A stretch of 18,718 bases of DNA from Cytophagales bacterium (GCA_003500135.1 DNTA01000098.1:1-18718); one strand, 5' to 3'. Positions 1 through 7,989 are shown, counted from the first letter of the stretch. Notes: generated by a model not told the origin, from the sequence alone. Translations and numbers: made by a program.

Positions 1-67
1 CTACTGCGAAACTTGAGTAATAAAAAAATCGTACTTTGATAATGCTTTGCCAGCGTACTCAATAAAA

Positions 68-97
68 TTGAATTTGATGTCGAATTGACTTAATTTG
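68..97 (+). promoter_or_regulatory. Putative Bacteroidota-type promoter for the first operon
   Basis: A TTG at 68-70 is followed after 19 bases by TTAATTTG at 90-97. This matches the Bacteroidota pattern TTG-N19ish-TAnnTTTG with one mismatch in the -7 box. Transcription would begin near position 104, leaving a leader of about 18 bases before the ATG at 122. This also argues against a TTG start at 95 for the hydrolase, which would lie inside the -7 box. Assigned by eye from the consensus. Confidence 0.4.
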
Positions 98-121
98 CAC
101 GCAGTAGATATAATTAGATTA

Positions 122-889
122 ATGGGTTACAAAATACATCAGGAAGGGGAGTTTCAATATATAGAAGAAGGTAAAGGCGAAAACCTGGTGCTTCTTCACG
201 GATTGTTCGGTGCACTGAGCAACTGGCAGTCAGTGATCGATCATTTCAAAGATCGCTATAGGGTTATTATTCCTCTGCTGCCAATATATACTATGCCCGT
301 CAAAAAAGCGGGATTGGAAGGTCTTGTAAAATTTTTCACTGAGTTTGTCGAAACACGTCAACTAGAAGATATGATCCTCATGGGCAATTCTCTGGGAGGT
401 CATGTCGCTTTGATATATACGCTTGAAAACCCGTTAAAAGTAAAAACCCTGATCCTCACCGGAAGCTCGGGATTGTTCGAAAATTCGATGGGAGGTTCTT
501 ATCCTAAACGCGGTAGCTACGAGTATGTAAAAGAAAGAGTGGAGTATACATTTTATGAACCGAGCACGATTTCTGAAGATTACATTCAGGAAGTGTTTGA
601 AACCACACGCAGTATACCTAAATGTTTGAGAATAGTTTCAATTGCCAAATCAGCACAACGGCATAATTTGGCAAAAGAACTGCCTGATATCAAAGCGCCC
701 ACTTTGTTGATCTGGGGTTTAAATGATACAATCACACCTCCTATGGTGGCCCATGATTTTAACCGTCTGATTCCGAATTCTACCTTAAGGTTTATAGACC
801 ATTGTTGTCACGCTCCTATGATGGAACAGCCGGATAAATTCAATATTGTACTAGACGATTTTTTAAGCGGGCAAAAAATAGAAGCATAA
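122..889 (+). CDS. Alpha/beta hydrolase fold protein
   Basis: Predicted cytoplasmic hydrolase of 255 residues with no signal peptide. The family signs are clear: an oxyanion-hole stretch LLHGLFG at residues 24-30, a nucleophile elbow GNSLGG at 88-93 with Ser90, an acid in LIWGLND with Asp202, and a catalytic His at 230 in the segment DHCCHAP. Together these form a complete Ser-Asp-His triad, so it should be active, probably as an esterase or C-C/C-heteroatom hydrolase; the substrate cannot be told. I chose the ATG at 122; a TTG at 95 would add nine residues but lies in the presumed promoter. It is first in a same-strand gene train and is followed after 11 bases by the CBS-domain gene. In related bacteria this hydrolase typically sits beside CBS and NAD kinase genes, as here, but no functional link is known to me. 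Confidence 0.85.
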   Translation: MGYKIHQEGEFQYIEEGKGENLVLLHGLFGALSNWQSVIDHFKDRYRVIIPLLPIYTMPVKKAGLEGLVKFFTEFVETRQLEDMILMGNSLGGHVALIYTLENPLKVKTLILTGSSGLFENSMGGSYPKRGSYEYVKERVEYTFYEPSTISEDYIQEVFETTRSIPKCLRIVSIAKSAQRHNLAKELPDIKAPTLLIWGLNDTITPPMVAHDFNRLIPNSTLRFIDHCCHAPMMEQPDKFNIVLDDFLSGQKIEA

Positions 890-900
890 TCCATAAAATT

Positions 901-1566
901 ATGATAGCCGAAGCACTGATAAACCAAATGATACCGGCCCTTAAATATTCGGATAAAGCTGAAAAGGCCATAATCTGGATGGAAGAGCTCAAAACCAATA
1001 TGCTTCCTGTGGTGCATGAAAAACAGTTCAGAGGCTTGATCACCGAAGATTCTATTTTGGAAAGCAACGATTTAAATGCACGAATAGAAGAATTTCAATT
1101 AATTGGTGAAAACTGTTATGTCACAATATCGCAACACCTATTCGACATCATAAAAACAGCCCAGGAGCAGGGTAGCGAATTGGTGGCAGTAGTGGAAGAC
1201 GATGGTGAATTTCTTGGGGTTTCCAGCTATGAAGACACCATTATGGCTTTTGCCAATACAGCTACAATACAGGCCGAAGGGGGCATAATTGTCCTTTCAC
1301 TAACCTATAAGGACTATAGCTTGACAGATATTTCACGCATAATTGAATCGAACAACGCCAAAATAATGGGCCTATATGTCAGCCAGCACCCATCAGAAAA
1401 CGAAAAAGTACTCATTACACTCAAGCTTAATACTTCCGAAATGGTTTCTATCATTGCCAGTCTTCAGCAGTACAAGTTTGAAGTAGTGGCCCGCTTCAAC
1501 GAATTTGCCGACGATGATGATGATAAAAACCGAATTGAGCATTTGTTGAGGTTTATAGATATGTAA
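901..1566 (+). CDS. CBS-domain pair protein with C-terminal ACT-like region
   Basis: A 221-residue soluble protein. Residues 1 to about 122 read as two CBS motifs: the first contains LPVVHEKQFRGLITEDSIL (about 35-53), the second LVAVVEDDGEFLGVSSYEDTI (about 94-114). CBS pairs usually bind adenine nucleotides and sense energy state. Residues from about 127 to 200 (GGIIVLSLTYKDYSLTDISRIIESNNAKIMGLYVSQ…) resemble an ACT-type ligand-binding fold. No catalytic or membrane domain is attached, so it is probably a small-molecule sensor acting on a partner. It lies 11 bases after the hydrolase gene and is probably co-transcribed with it; NAD kinase follows after an 87-base gap. The CBS call is firm, the ACT-like call is by pattern only, and the ligand is unknown. 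Confidence 0.8.
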   Translation: MIAEALINQMIPALKYSDKAEKAIIWMEELKTNMLPVVHEKQFRGLITEDSILESNDLNARIEEFQLIGENCYVTISQHLFDIIKTAQEQGSELVAVVEDDGEFLGVSSYEDTIMAFANTATIQAEGGIIVLSLTYKDYSLTDISRIIESNNAKIMGLYVSQHPSENEKVLITLKLNTSEMVSIIASLQQYKFEVVARFNEFADDDDDKNRIEHLLRFIDM

Positions 1567-1653
1567 CAATCTCCCATCTTCTGTCATACATTCTTGGCAA
1601 TGGCCAGGTAAATCGCCATATTTCGACAAGTATCAACCCTGTGCATAAACCAA

Positions 1654-2532
1654 ATGAAAATTGCCCTTCATGGAAAGCCATTAACTGACGGCGTATCAGA
1701 CCTGGTCAAAGAAATTTTTAAAATATTAAATGACAGCCAGACAGATATTTTCATCTCCGAGGCATTCAAGAAACATCTGTCAGGTTCTGATATCGAAGCT
1801 TCTCAATTTCCTGAATTCAATAATCTATTTAAAAATGATCAGGGGATAGATGTTTTGATCAGTATTGGCGGAGATGGAACACTGCTCAATACAGTGGCCT
1901 TCACTGGGCCTTCGGAAATCCCTATATTGGGCATTAATACAGGCCGCCTGGGTTTTTTGGCCACTTCCACACGTCAAAAAGTCAAAGATGCCGTAGAGAA
2001 TGTACTGAAGGGAAACTGGCAGACGGAATGCCGGATGTTGGTACAGGCAGAATGCCAGAGACAATTGTTCGATGGAATGAATTTTGGGCTGAATGAGTTT
2101 TCAGTACTCAAACAGGACACCTCCAGCATGATAACGGTGCATACCTATCTCAACGGTGAGTTTCTCAATTCCTACTGGTCCGATGGCCTGATTATTTCTA
2201 CTCCAACAGGTTCTACCGGATACTCGCTTAGTTGTGGAGGGCCCGTAGTCATGCCAGCTTCACACAATCTGATCCTTACACCTGTAAGCCCACATAATTT
2301 AAATGTAAGGCCTTTGGTAGTGTCCGATCAAAGTGAAATCACCTTAAAAGTGGAGACCAGAAGCCACTATTATCTTGTCTCCCTTGACTCCAGATCAGAA
2401 GTGCTTGATGCCTCTGCCAACATCACGATAAAGAAGGCGCCATTCCAGGCCCGCTTGATCGTGAGCAATGATATCAGTTTTGTAGACACCTTGCGCAAAA
2501 AATTAAACTGGGGGTATGATGTACGAAATTGA
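1654..2532 (+). CDS. nadK: NAD kinase
   Basis: ATP- (or polyphosphate-) dependent NAD+ kinase, 292 residues, the sole route to NADP in most bacteria; cytoplasmic. Family motifs are all present: the GGDGT loop at residues 72-76 with Asp74, NTGRLGFLA at 95-103, the NE pair at 147-148, SDGLIISTPTGSTGYSLSCGGP at 176-197, and SPHNLNVRPLVV near the C-terminal third. Length is normal for the bacterial family. The ATG at 1654 gives the expected short N-terminus beginning with the first Rossmann strand (KIALHGK). The 87-base gap upstream contains TTG at 1594-1596 and a TATTTCG at 1619-1625, which could be a weak internal promoter, but the match is poor. Confidence 0.96.
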   Translation: MKIALHGKPLTDGVSDLVKEIFKILNDSQTDIFISEAFKKHLSGSDIEASQFPEFNNLFKNDQGIDVLISIGGDGTLLNTVAFTGPSEIPILGINTGRLGFLATSTRQKVKDAVENVLKGNWQTECRMLVQAECQRQLFDGMNFGLNEFSVLKQDTSSMITVHTYLNGEFLNSYWSDGLIISTPTGSTGYSLSCGGPVVMPASHNLILTPVSPHNLNVRPLVVSDQSEITLKVETRSHYYLVSLDSRSEVLDASANITIKKAPFQARLIVSNDISFVDTLRKKLNWGYDVRN

Positions 2533-2577
2533 TTTGGAAATAAGCCAAAAAATAATCATGTTCACATTTTTGAACCA

Positions 2578-3294
2578 ATGTGTGCAATAAATAACCATAA
2601 AGGTATTCACCAGTCTATCCAAATAGTATTTGCTTGTCTGCTGCTCCTTTTAGCCACATGTAGTCCGGTAGTAGCGCAAAAAAATGAGATAGGAGGTGGC
2701 GTAGGGGTATTTAATTATTCAGGTGATCTGGTAAAAGGTCTTCAAATCGGAAACTCCAGGCCAGCCGCGACATTGTATTACAGAAGAAACTTTGACAGGA
2801 TAGCTAGCGGTAAGCTGGCCATTACATTTGGTCAACTGGCTGGCAAAGATATAGCCGATTATGATGCACTTTCGGCGCAAAGGACTGCCGAATTCAGTAC
2901 CTTTGTTGCGGAGTTTTCAGCAGTTTTTGAGTACAACTTCCTAGATTATAAGGCAGAAAAGGCTCAAACACGATGGTCACCCTATCTTTTTTTCGGAGTT
3001 GGCGGATTTTACTTCAGTGGCCATGAAAATGAAAGAGGAAGCTTCAGTTCAGTGCAACCGGCGCTACCATTTGGATTGGGCTTCAAGTTTTTATTGAACC
3101 CGAAATTTGCCATTAATGTTGAGTTAGGCGCCAGGAAGCTGTTTTTTGACTGGATAGACAATATTTCGGAAGGCGATCAAACGATCAAAAACTATGAGTA
3201 TGGTAATCTTTATGACAACGATTGGTACCATTTTTTTGGCGTAAGCCTGAGCTATTCATTCTGGAATATACCCTGCCCATACGATTTTTACTAA
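2578..3294 (+). CDS. Secreted DUF6089-like beta-barrel protein
   Basis: A 238-residue protein with a signal peptide: hydrophobic segment at residues about 16-28 and a likely signal peptidase I site at A33|Q34 (PVVA|QKNE). A Cys at 28 does not make a good lipobox (LATC has Thr at -1). The mature part begins EIGGGVGVFNYSGDLV and alternates glycine-rich and aromatic strands (LYYRRNFDRIASGKL, YLFFGVGGFYFSGHE, FGLGFKFLLNPKFAINVELGARKLFFDWID), typical of a small outer-membrane beta-barrel. It resembles the Bacteroidota DUF6089 family, which is commonly encoded between nadK and uppS. Function is unknown; the location next to uppS, bamA and skp suggests a part in envelope biogenesis. The 45-base gap upstream contains CATTTTTG, an imperfect -7 box. 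Confidence 0.75.
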   Translation: MCAINNHKGIHQSIQIVFACLLLLLATCSPVVAQKNEIGGGVGVFNYSGDLVKGLQIGNSRPAATLYYRRNFDRIASGKLAITFGQLAGKDIADYDALSAQRTAEFSTFVAEFSAVFEYNFLDYKAEKAQTRWSPYLFFGVGGFYFSGHENERGSFSSVQPALPFGLGFKFLLNPKFAINVELGARKLFFDWIDNISEGDQTIKNYEYGNLYDNDWYHFFGVSLSYSFWNIPCPYDFY

Positions 3295-3335
3295 AACCTT
3301 GGTTTCAAAAACTTTACAATTCCGTAAAAAGATAG

Positions 3336-3370
3336 CATTTTTGCACTTCGAAAATTTTGCCCTTCGGCAA
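3336..3370 (+). promoter_or_regulatory. Possible -7 box and compact leader hairpin upstream of uppS
   Basis: CATTTTTG at 3336-3343 matches the Bacteroidota -7 box TAnnTTTG except at its first two bases; no good -33 TTG is seen at the right distance. Just downstream, TTGCC (3357-3361) and GGCAA (3366-3370) can pair around the four-base loop CTTC, ending six bases before the uppS ATG at 3377. Such a hairpin would lie across the ribosome landing area. Both assignments are by eye and the hairpin may be chance. Confidence 0.25.
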
Positions 3371-3376
3371 TAGCGT

Positions 3377-4114
3377 ATGAAAAAGGAGATAGACAAGGGA
3401 AATTTACCGCGACATATCGCCGTTATAATGGATGGGAATGGCCGCTGGGCAAAGAAGAAGGGCGCTAAGCGGATTTTTGGGCATCGCAATGCTGTAGAAG
3501 CAGTGCGTCAGACGGTAGAAGGGTGTGCAGAATTGGGGGTGGGTTATCTTACTTTGTATGCCTTCAGCACTGAAAACTGGGGCCGTCCGAAGGCAGAGGT
3601 TCGTGGATTGATGGAACTGCTGGTTTCCACAATAAAAAAAGAAACAGCGACACTTATGAAAAATAATATCCGTCTCAGCTCAATTGGCGATGTGGATACC
3701 TTGCCCGAAAGTTGTCAGCGCGAATTGCAGGAAAGTGTGGATGCAACTGCAGGCAACGATGGGCTGACATTGGTACTTGCATTGAGCTATAGCGGAAGGT
3801 GGGAAATCACGAGAGCGGTGCGCCAAATGTTAAAAGATGTTAAAAATGGCAAGTTGTCGCCTGAAACACTAAGCGCAGTGGATATTTCGAGTTATCTTTG
3901 TACGAAAGACATTCCTGACCCGGAATTACTGATTCGTACGAGTGGCGAAATGCGCATAAGCAACTTTCTGCTTTGGCAAATTGCTTATACTGAGTTGTAC
4001 TTCACAGAAGTACTATGGCCTGATTTTCGTAAAGAACATTTACATCAGGCAATCATTTCTTATCAAAACAGGGAAAGAAGGTTTGGAAAAGTTATTGAAC
4101 AGGAAATTAATTAA
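3377..4114 (+). CDS. uppS: Isoprenyl transferase (undecaprenyl diphosphate synthase)
   Basis: Cis-prenyltransferase that condenses farnesyl diphosphate with isopentenyl diphosphate units to make undecaprenyl diphosphate, the lipid carrier for peptidoglycan and O-antigen sugars. It is 245 residues, normal for the family. The N-terminal signature HIAVIMDGNGRWA is at residues 13-25, with catalytic Asp19. Others are the FSTENWGRP motif, and near the C-terminus RTSGEMRISNFLLWQ, TELYFTEVLWPDF and the final RERRFG. The ATG at 3377 gives the expected short lead before the signature. bamA begins inside its 3' end in another frame, so the two are probably translationally coupled. Its reading frame is intact. 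Confidence 0.97.
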   Translation: MKKEIDKGNLPRHIAVIMDGNGRWAKKKGAKRIFGHRNAVEAVRQTVEGCAELGVGYLTLYAFSTENWGRPKAEVRGLMELLVSTIKKETATLMKNNIRLSSIGDVDTLPESCQRELQESVDATAGNDGLTLVLALSYSGRWEITRAVRQMLKDVKNGKLSPETLSAVDISSYLCTKDIPDPELLIRTSGEMRISNFLLWQIAYTELYFTEVLWPDFRKEHLHQAIISYQNRERRFGKVIEQEIN

Positions 4115-6797
4115 GGCATTATTCATATCAATACTTCTTGTATTAGGTATTGCAGAAGTATCGCAGGCCCAAATCCGTTTTGGGGTAGGCAGAAAAAGCC
4201 AAAATCAATCCAGGCAAAATGAATTGAGCTATGCCAATCCAAAAGAATATGAGATTGCTGAAATATCGGTAAAGGGGCTGGAAACGCTAAATGAGAATGC
4301 GCTTGTTTCCCTCTCGGGGTTAAAAGTAGGTGACAAGGTGCGTATTCCCGGCGAGGCTACCAGTAGTGCTATTAAAAAACTTTGGAAAAACGGTATCATT
4401 GGCAATGTCGCCATATACATTTCTAAAATTGAGGGAGAAAAGGTTTGGCTTGTGATCGAGCTGACTGAACGCCCGCGCCTTACAAGGATCAACCTCGAAG
4501 GAATTAGCAAAACACAGCAATCAGACCTCAATGAAGACCTTGACCTGATCCGTGGCCGTGTGCTTTCCGATGCTGTGGTTAAAAATGCCGAACTGACCGT
4601 CAAGAAATATTTCATCGACAAAGGTTACCTGAATTCCAAGGTGCGTGTTGTACGAGAAAAAGATGATCTGGTAACCAATGGTGTAAAACTCAATATGTTT
4701 GTTGACAAAGGGCCAAAAGTCCGGATCAATAAAATCAACATAATCGGCAATGAAGCTTTCACAGATTCCAAGGTTGAATCCAAAATGAAAAAGACCAGCG
4801 AAAAGCTTCGGTTTAACATACCCAAGGAACTCTTCCGCATGGCTTTTACTACTTCGCCTAAAGAGGCAGTTAATTTCCTCACCAAGTCACATAAAATTTC
4901 GACAGAAGAACTGAAAGATGGCTTCAAGGATGTGGTAAATGTCAACTTTTTCAAACCTGCCAAATTCGTCCGGTCAGAATACAAGAACGATAAGGACAAT
5001 ATTATCAACTTTTACAACTCCCGGGGGTATCGCGATGCAATGATCGTAGAGGATTCCATATATGCCGTAAACAATGGGGAAATTAATATAGACCTGCACA
5101 TTTTCGAAGGTCAGAAATACTATTTCCGCGACATCATCTGGACAGGGAACTACGTGTATTCCGATGACCAGCTCAACAATGTCCTGGGCCTGGAAAAGGG
5201 TGATGTGTACGACATGGAGCTGATCAATAAAAAGCTTACATTTAACCCTAACGGTACCGATATTAGCTCTTTATACATGGACTATGGTTATTTGTTTTTC
5301 CGAATTGATCCTGTGGAAGTAAGTATCGTGGAGGACTCGATCGATGTGGAAATGCGGATTTATGAAGGTGAGCAAACCGAGATCAACAAAGTAATCATAA
5401 AAGGGAATACCCGAACCAATGACCACGTGGTGTTAAGGGAAATAAGAACACTGCCCGGTCAGAAATTTAGCCGCTCCGACATTATTCGAACCACAAGGGA
5501 ATTATCTCAGTTGGGATATTTCAATCCTGAAAATATAAACCCGGTACCTATTCCGAACCAGGCCGACGGTACGGTAGATATTGAATATGAACTGGAAGAA
5601 CGCTCAAATGACCAGGTTGAACTATCCGGAGGATGGGGAGGTTTCTATGGATTTGTAGGAACAGTAGGTCTATCTTTCAATAACTTCTCCTTGCGTAACA
5701 TTCCTAATTTTGAAAAATGGCGGCCATTACCCATGGGCGATGGTCAAAAGCTATCATTGCGCGTTCAAGCTAATGGAAGGCAATTCCAGAATTATTCAGT
5801 TACCTTTACCGAACCATGGCTGGGAGGTAAAAAGCCTAACTCCTTAACTTTTGGAGTAAACCATTCTGTTCAAAACAATATTGTTGAATTTGGCCAGAGA
5901 CCTGGCTCACTTAATTTGACAACCATTAGCCTCGGATTAGGTAAAAGGCTGAGATGGCCGGATGATTATTTTACATTGAGCAATTCTCTATCATTCTCAA
6001 TGTATAACTTCAACAACTTTACCTCAACCGCTAATATTCAATTAGGATTTGATACCGGTACGGCCCGAAACCTGATGTATACAGTCACCCTGGCACGTAA
6101 TAGTGTCGACCAGCCGATGTATCCGAGGAATGGATCTCAGATTTCACTGGCGTTAAGCCTGACTCCGCCACATTCGCTGTGGAGGGATATTGACTATGAT
6201 AATGCTGATAGAGAAGAGCTTTTCAGTTGGGTGGAATACCACAAATGGATGTTCGACGCCAAGTTTTATCAGCGCATTGTAGGAGACCTGGTATTCAACG
6301 TAAGAACCCATTTTGGCTACATGGATACATATTCCAAAGATGCCCCTCTGGGTCCTTTTGACCGGTTCCAGATGGGAGGCGACGGTTTAGCAGGAAATAC
6401 CTTTATTCTGGGTTATGACATTATTGGGCTGAGGGGATATGAAAACAATTTCATTACGCCTCCTGATTATCGTGGCCGGGTTCCCAATAATGATAACCAA
6501 ATACGGGGAGGTTCCATATACAATAAATATGTAATGGAGCTGAGGTACCCGCTTTCACTTAATCCCAGCGCTACTATCTATTTGCTGGGTTTTGTTGAAG
6601 CCGGTAACAACTATTACAGTATTACCGAATTTAAGCCGTTCGATGTTTATCGTTCGGCAGGGTTTGGCGCAAGGATTTTCATGCCGGCGTTTGGTTTGCT
6701 AGGTATCGATTGGGGCTATGGATTTGATAGGATACCGGGCTCGCCAAATGTGAGTGGTGCGCAATTCCACTTCTCAATTGGTCAACAGTTCAGATAA
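4095..6797 (+). CDS. bamA: Outer membrane protein assembly factor BamA
   Basis: Core subunit of the BAM machine that inserts beta-barrel proteins into the outer membrane. About 900 residues from the chosen start. The N-terminus MNRKLIKALFISILLVLGIAEVSQA|Q is a good signal peptide. Several POTRA repeats follow, for example RINLEGISKTQQSDLNEDL, INKINIIGNEAFTDSKVESKM, YYFRDIIWTGNYVYSDDQLNN and INKVIIKGNTRTNDHVVLREI. A C-terminal barrel of about 360 residues has the loop-6 motif GLRGYE near residue 780 and a terminal strand FHFSIGQQF plus one Arg. No in-frame ATG lies close to the signal peptide; an ATG at 3981 would add 38 residues of shadow sequence from uppS. I prefer the TTG at 4095, overlapping uppS by 20 bases, with TTG 4083 as alternative. 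Purine-rich GGAAAAG lies just upstream. The first skp starts one base after the stop. Confidence 0.94.
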   Translation: MNRKLIKALFISILLVLGIAEVSQAQIRFGVGRKSQNQSRQNELSYANPKEYEIAEISVKGLETLNENALVSLSGLKVGDKVRIPGEATSSAIKKLWKNGIIGNVAIYISKIEGEKVWLVIELTERPRLTRINLEGISKTQQSDLNEDLDLIRGRVLSDAVVKNAELTVKKYFIDKGYLNSKVRVVREKDDLVTNGVKLNMFVDKGPKVRINKINIIGNEAFTDSKVESKMKKTSEKLRFNIPKELFRMAFTTSPKEAVNFLTKSHKISTEELKDGFKDVVNVNFFKPAKFVRSEYKNDKDNIINFYNSRGYRDAMIVEDSIYAVNNGEINIDLHIFEGQKYYFRDIIWTGNYVYSDDQLNNVLGLEKGDVYDMELINKKLTFNPNGTDISSLYMDYGYLFFRIDPVEVSIVEDSIDVEMRIYEGEQTEINKVIIKGNTRTNDHVVLREIRTLPGQKFSRSDIIRTTRELSQLGYFNPENINPVPIPNQADGTVDIEYELEERSNDQVELSGGWGGFYGFVGTVGLSFNNFSLRNIPNFEKWRPLPMGDGQKLSLRVQANGRQFQNYSVTFTEPWLGGKKPNSLTFGVNHSVQNNIVEFGQRPGSLNLTTISLGLGKRLRWPDDYFTLSNSLSFSMYNFNNFTSTANIQLGFDTGTARNLMYTVTLARNSVDQPMYPRNGSQISLALSLTPPHSLWRDIDYDNADREELFSWVEYHKWMFDAKFYQRIVGDLVFNVRTHFGYMDTYSKDAPLGPFDRFQMGGDGLAGNTFILGYDIIGLRGYENNFITPPDYRGRVPNNDNQIRGGSIYNKYVMELRYPLSLNPSATIYLLGFVEAGNNYYSITEFKPFDVYRSAGFGARIFMPAFGLLGIDWGYGFDRIPGSPNVSGAQFHFSIGQQFR

Positions 6798-6798
6798 A

Positions 6799-7341
6799 AT
6801 GCGCAAATTGAAGAAAATATTTATACTTTTGCCCATATTTTTTGGTACGGTTCTTGGGGTTCAAGCTCAAAAGTTCGGCTATGTAGATCTCGACTATATA
6901 ATGGAACAAATGCCGGAATACCAGGAGGCACAGTCGGAATTGGATCGGCTGGCCGCAAGCTGGCAAAAGGAAATTCAGCAGATGTACAAGGAAATAGAAG
7001 GCATGTACAACGAGCTGAAAGCAGAAGAAGTGCTTCTGACAGCAGAAATGAAAGAAGAGCGCCTTCAGGAGATAAAGGAAAAAGAAGAGGAAGTGAAAGC
7101 CTATCACAATAAAGTTTTTGGAGTGGAAGGTCTTTTCTTTCTTAAAAATAAAGAATTGGTAAAACCGATCCAGGACAAAGTGTTCGAAGCAGTGGAAAAA
7201 GTAGCTAAGGACAAACGACTCCAGACTGTTTTTGATAAATCAGGAGGCCTGGTGATGATCTACACCAATCCAATTCACGATTATACGGACTATGTATTGG
7301 AAGAATTGGGATTGGGTGATCCAAATGATGTAATAAAGTAG
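6799..7341 (+). CDS. OmpH/Skp family periplasmic chaperone (first copy)
   Basis: Periplasmic holding chaperone that shields unfolded outer-membrane proteins on the way to BamA. It is 180 residues with signal peptide MRKLKKIFILLPIFFGTVLGVQA|Q. The mature start KFGYVDLDYIMEQMPEYQEA is the classic OmpH opening, followed by a long charged helical stretch (about residues 45-115, rich in Glu and Lys) that forms the coiled-coil tentacle, and a closing strand segment (LQTVFDKSGGLVMIYTNP). The ATG at 6799 is one base after the bamA TAA, so tight coupling is expected; a longer frame from 6754 would merely read through the bamA tail. A second, diverged copy follows after 19 bases. Confidence 0.92.
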   Translation: MRKLKKIFILLPIFFGTVLGVQAQKFGYVDLDYIMEQMPEYQEAQSELDRLAASWQKEIQQMYKEIEGMYNELKAEEVLLTAEMKEERLQEIKEKEEEVKAYHNKVFGVEGLFFLKNKELVKPIQDKVFEAVEKVAKDKRLQTVFDKSGGLVMIYTNPIHDYTDYVLEELGLGDPNDVIK

Positions 7342-7360
7342 AACTTAAATTTTTATTGAC

Positions 7361-7909
7361 ATGAAAATCAAATTAGTCATTACTGCGATAGCTTTATTTT
7401 TTGTGTCGCAGTTGGCCGTAGCGCAAAGTGATCTCAAAATTGGCTACACCAATGTAGACTTTATTTTAAGCCAGCTTCCGGAAGCCAAGCAAATAGAATC
7501 TGACTTGAAAGACTACGAGAAACAATTATCCACACAGCTGGAAAACAAGCTGGCAGATTACAGGACCAAAGCGGAAGACTTTCAGAAAAATGCACCAAAT
7601 ATGATTCCTGAAGTACGTGCAGACCGTCAGCAGGAGTTGATGCAAATGCAACAGTCTATCGACGAGTTCCAAAGAAATGCACAGGGAGCGCTTCAGCAAA
7701 AGCAGGTGCAGTTGCTGCAGCCCGCTTACGACAAAATTCAAAAGGCAATTGATGATGTGGCCAAAGAAAACGGATACACACATGTTTTCAGTTCAGATCA
7801 GGGTGGAGTATTTATCCTGCTTTATGCCAGGGAAGAGGATAACATTACCAATATAGTTTTGAAGAAGCTCGGTATTGAGCCTCCTGCTGAAACCACAGGA
7901 ACAGAATAA
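7361..7909 (+). CDS. OmpH/Skp family periplasmic chaperone (second copy)
   Basis: A second Skp-like chaperone of 182 residues. Signal peptide MKIKLVITAIALFFVSQLAVA|Q; the mature protein starts with LKIGYTNVDFILSQLPEAKQI, parallel to the first copy's opening. The middle helical region (about residues 50-125) is rich in Gln (ELMQMQQSIDEFQRNAQGALQQKQVQLLQP), in contrast to the Glu/Lys-rich first copy. The end, YTHVFSSDQGGVFILLYAREEDNITNIVLKKLG, matches the closing strands and helix of the family, with a short acidic tail. It is the last gene before a strong terminator. Paired skp genes after bamA are common in Bacteroidota; whether the two have different clients cannot be told. Confidence 0.92.
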   Translation: MKIKLVITAIALFFVSQLAVAQSDLKIGYTNVDFILSQLPEAKQIESDLKDYEKQLSTQLENKLADYRTKAEDFQKNAPNMIPEVRADRQQELMQMQQSIDEFQRNAQGALQQKQVQLLQPAYDKIQKAIDDVAKENGYTHVFSSDQGGVFILLYAREEDNITNIVLKKLGIEPPAETTGTE

Positions 7910-7931
7910 AAGTACATTGTATATACTTATG

Positions 7932-7962
7932 AAACCTCTTTGCTGCGCGAAGAGGTTTTTTT
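7932..7962 (+). terminator. Rho-independent terminator after the bamA-skp operon
   Basis: AAACCTCTT at 7932-7940 pairs perfectly with AAGAGGTTT at 7950-7958 around a nine-base loop, and a run of seven T's covers 7956-7962. It starts 22 bases after the second skp stop codon and should end the long plus-strand transcript. The next gene starts 28 bases beyond, so that gene needs its own promoter or read-through. Confidence 0.88.
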
Positions 7963-7989
7963 ATGTATTTTCATTTCAAAGTTCTCAAT

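Noticed and set aside
95..121. TTG start extending the alpha/beta hydrolase by nine residues
   Set aside because: The TTG is the end of the likely -7 promoter box, and the ATG at 122 gives a normal N-terminus.
3981..4094. Upstream ATG start for bamA
   Set aside because: The extra 38 residues are out-of-frame uppS sequence in front of a perfect signal peptide.
4229..5008. Two minus-strand open frames (130 and 127 codons) opposite bamA
   Set aside because: Both mirror bamA POTRA coding sequence and are Ser/Leu-rich with no recognisable domain.
7963..7989. Upstream ATG for the LD-carboxypeptidase
   Set aside because: It abuts the terminator U-tract and adds residues not expected ahead of the conserved PPFLKEGDTIAIVAPA start.
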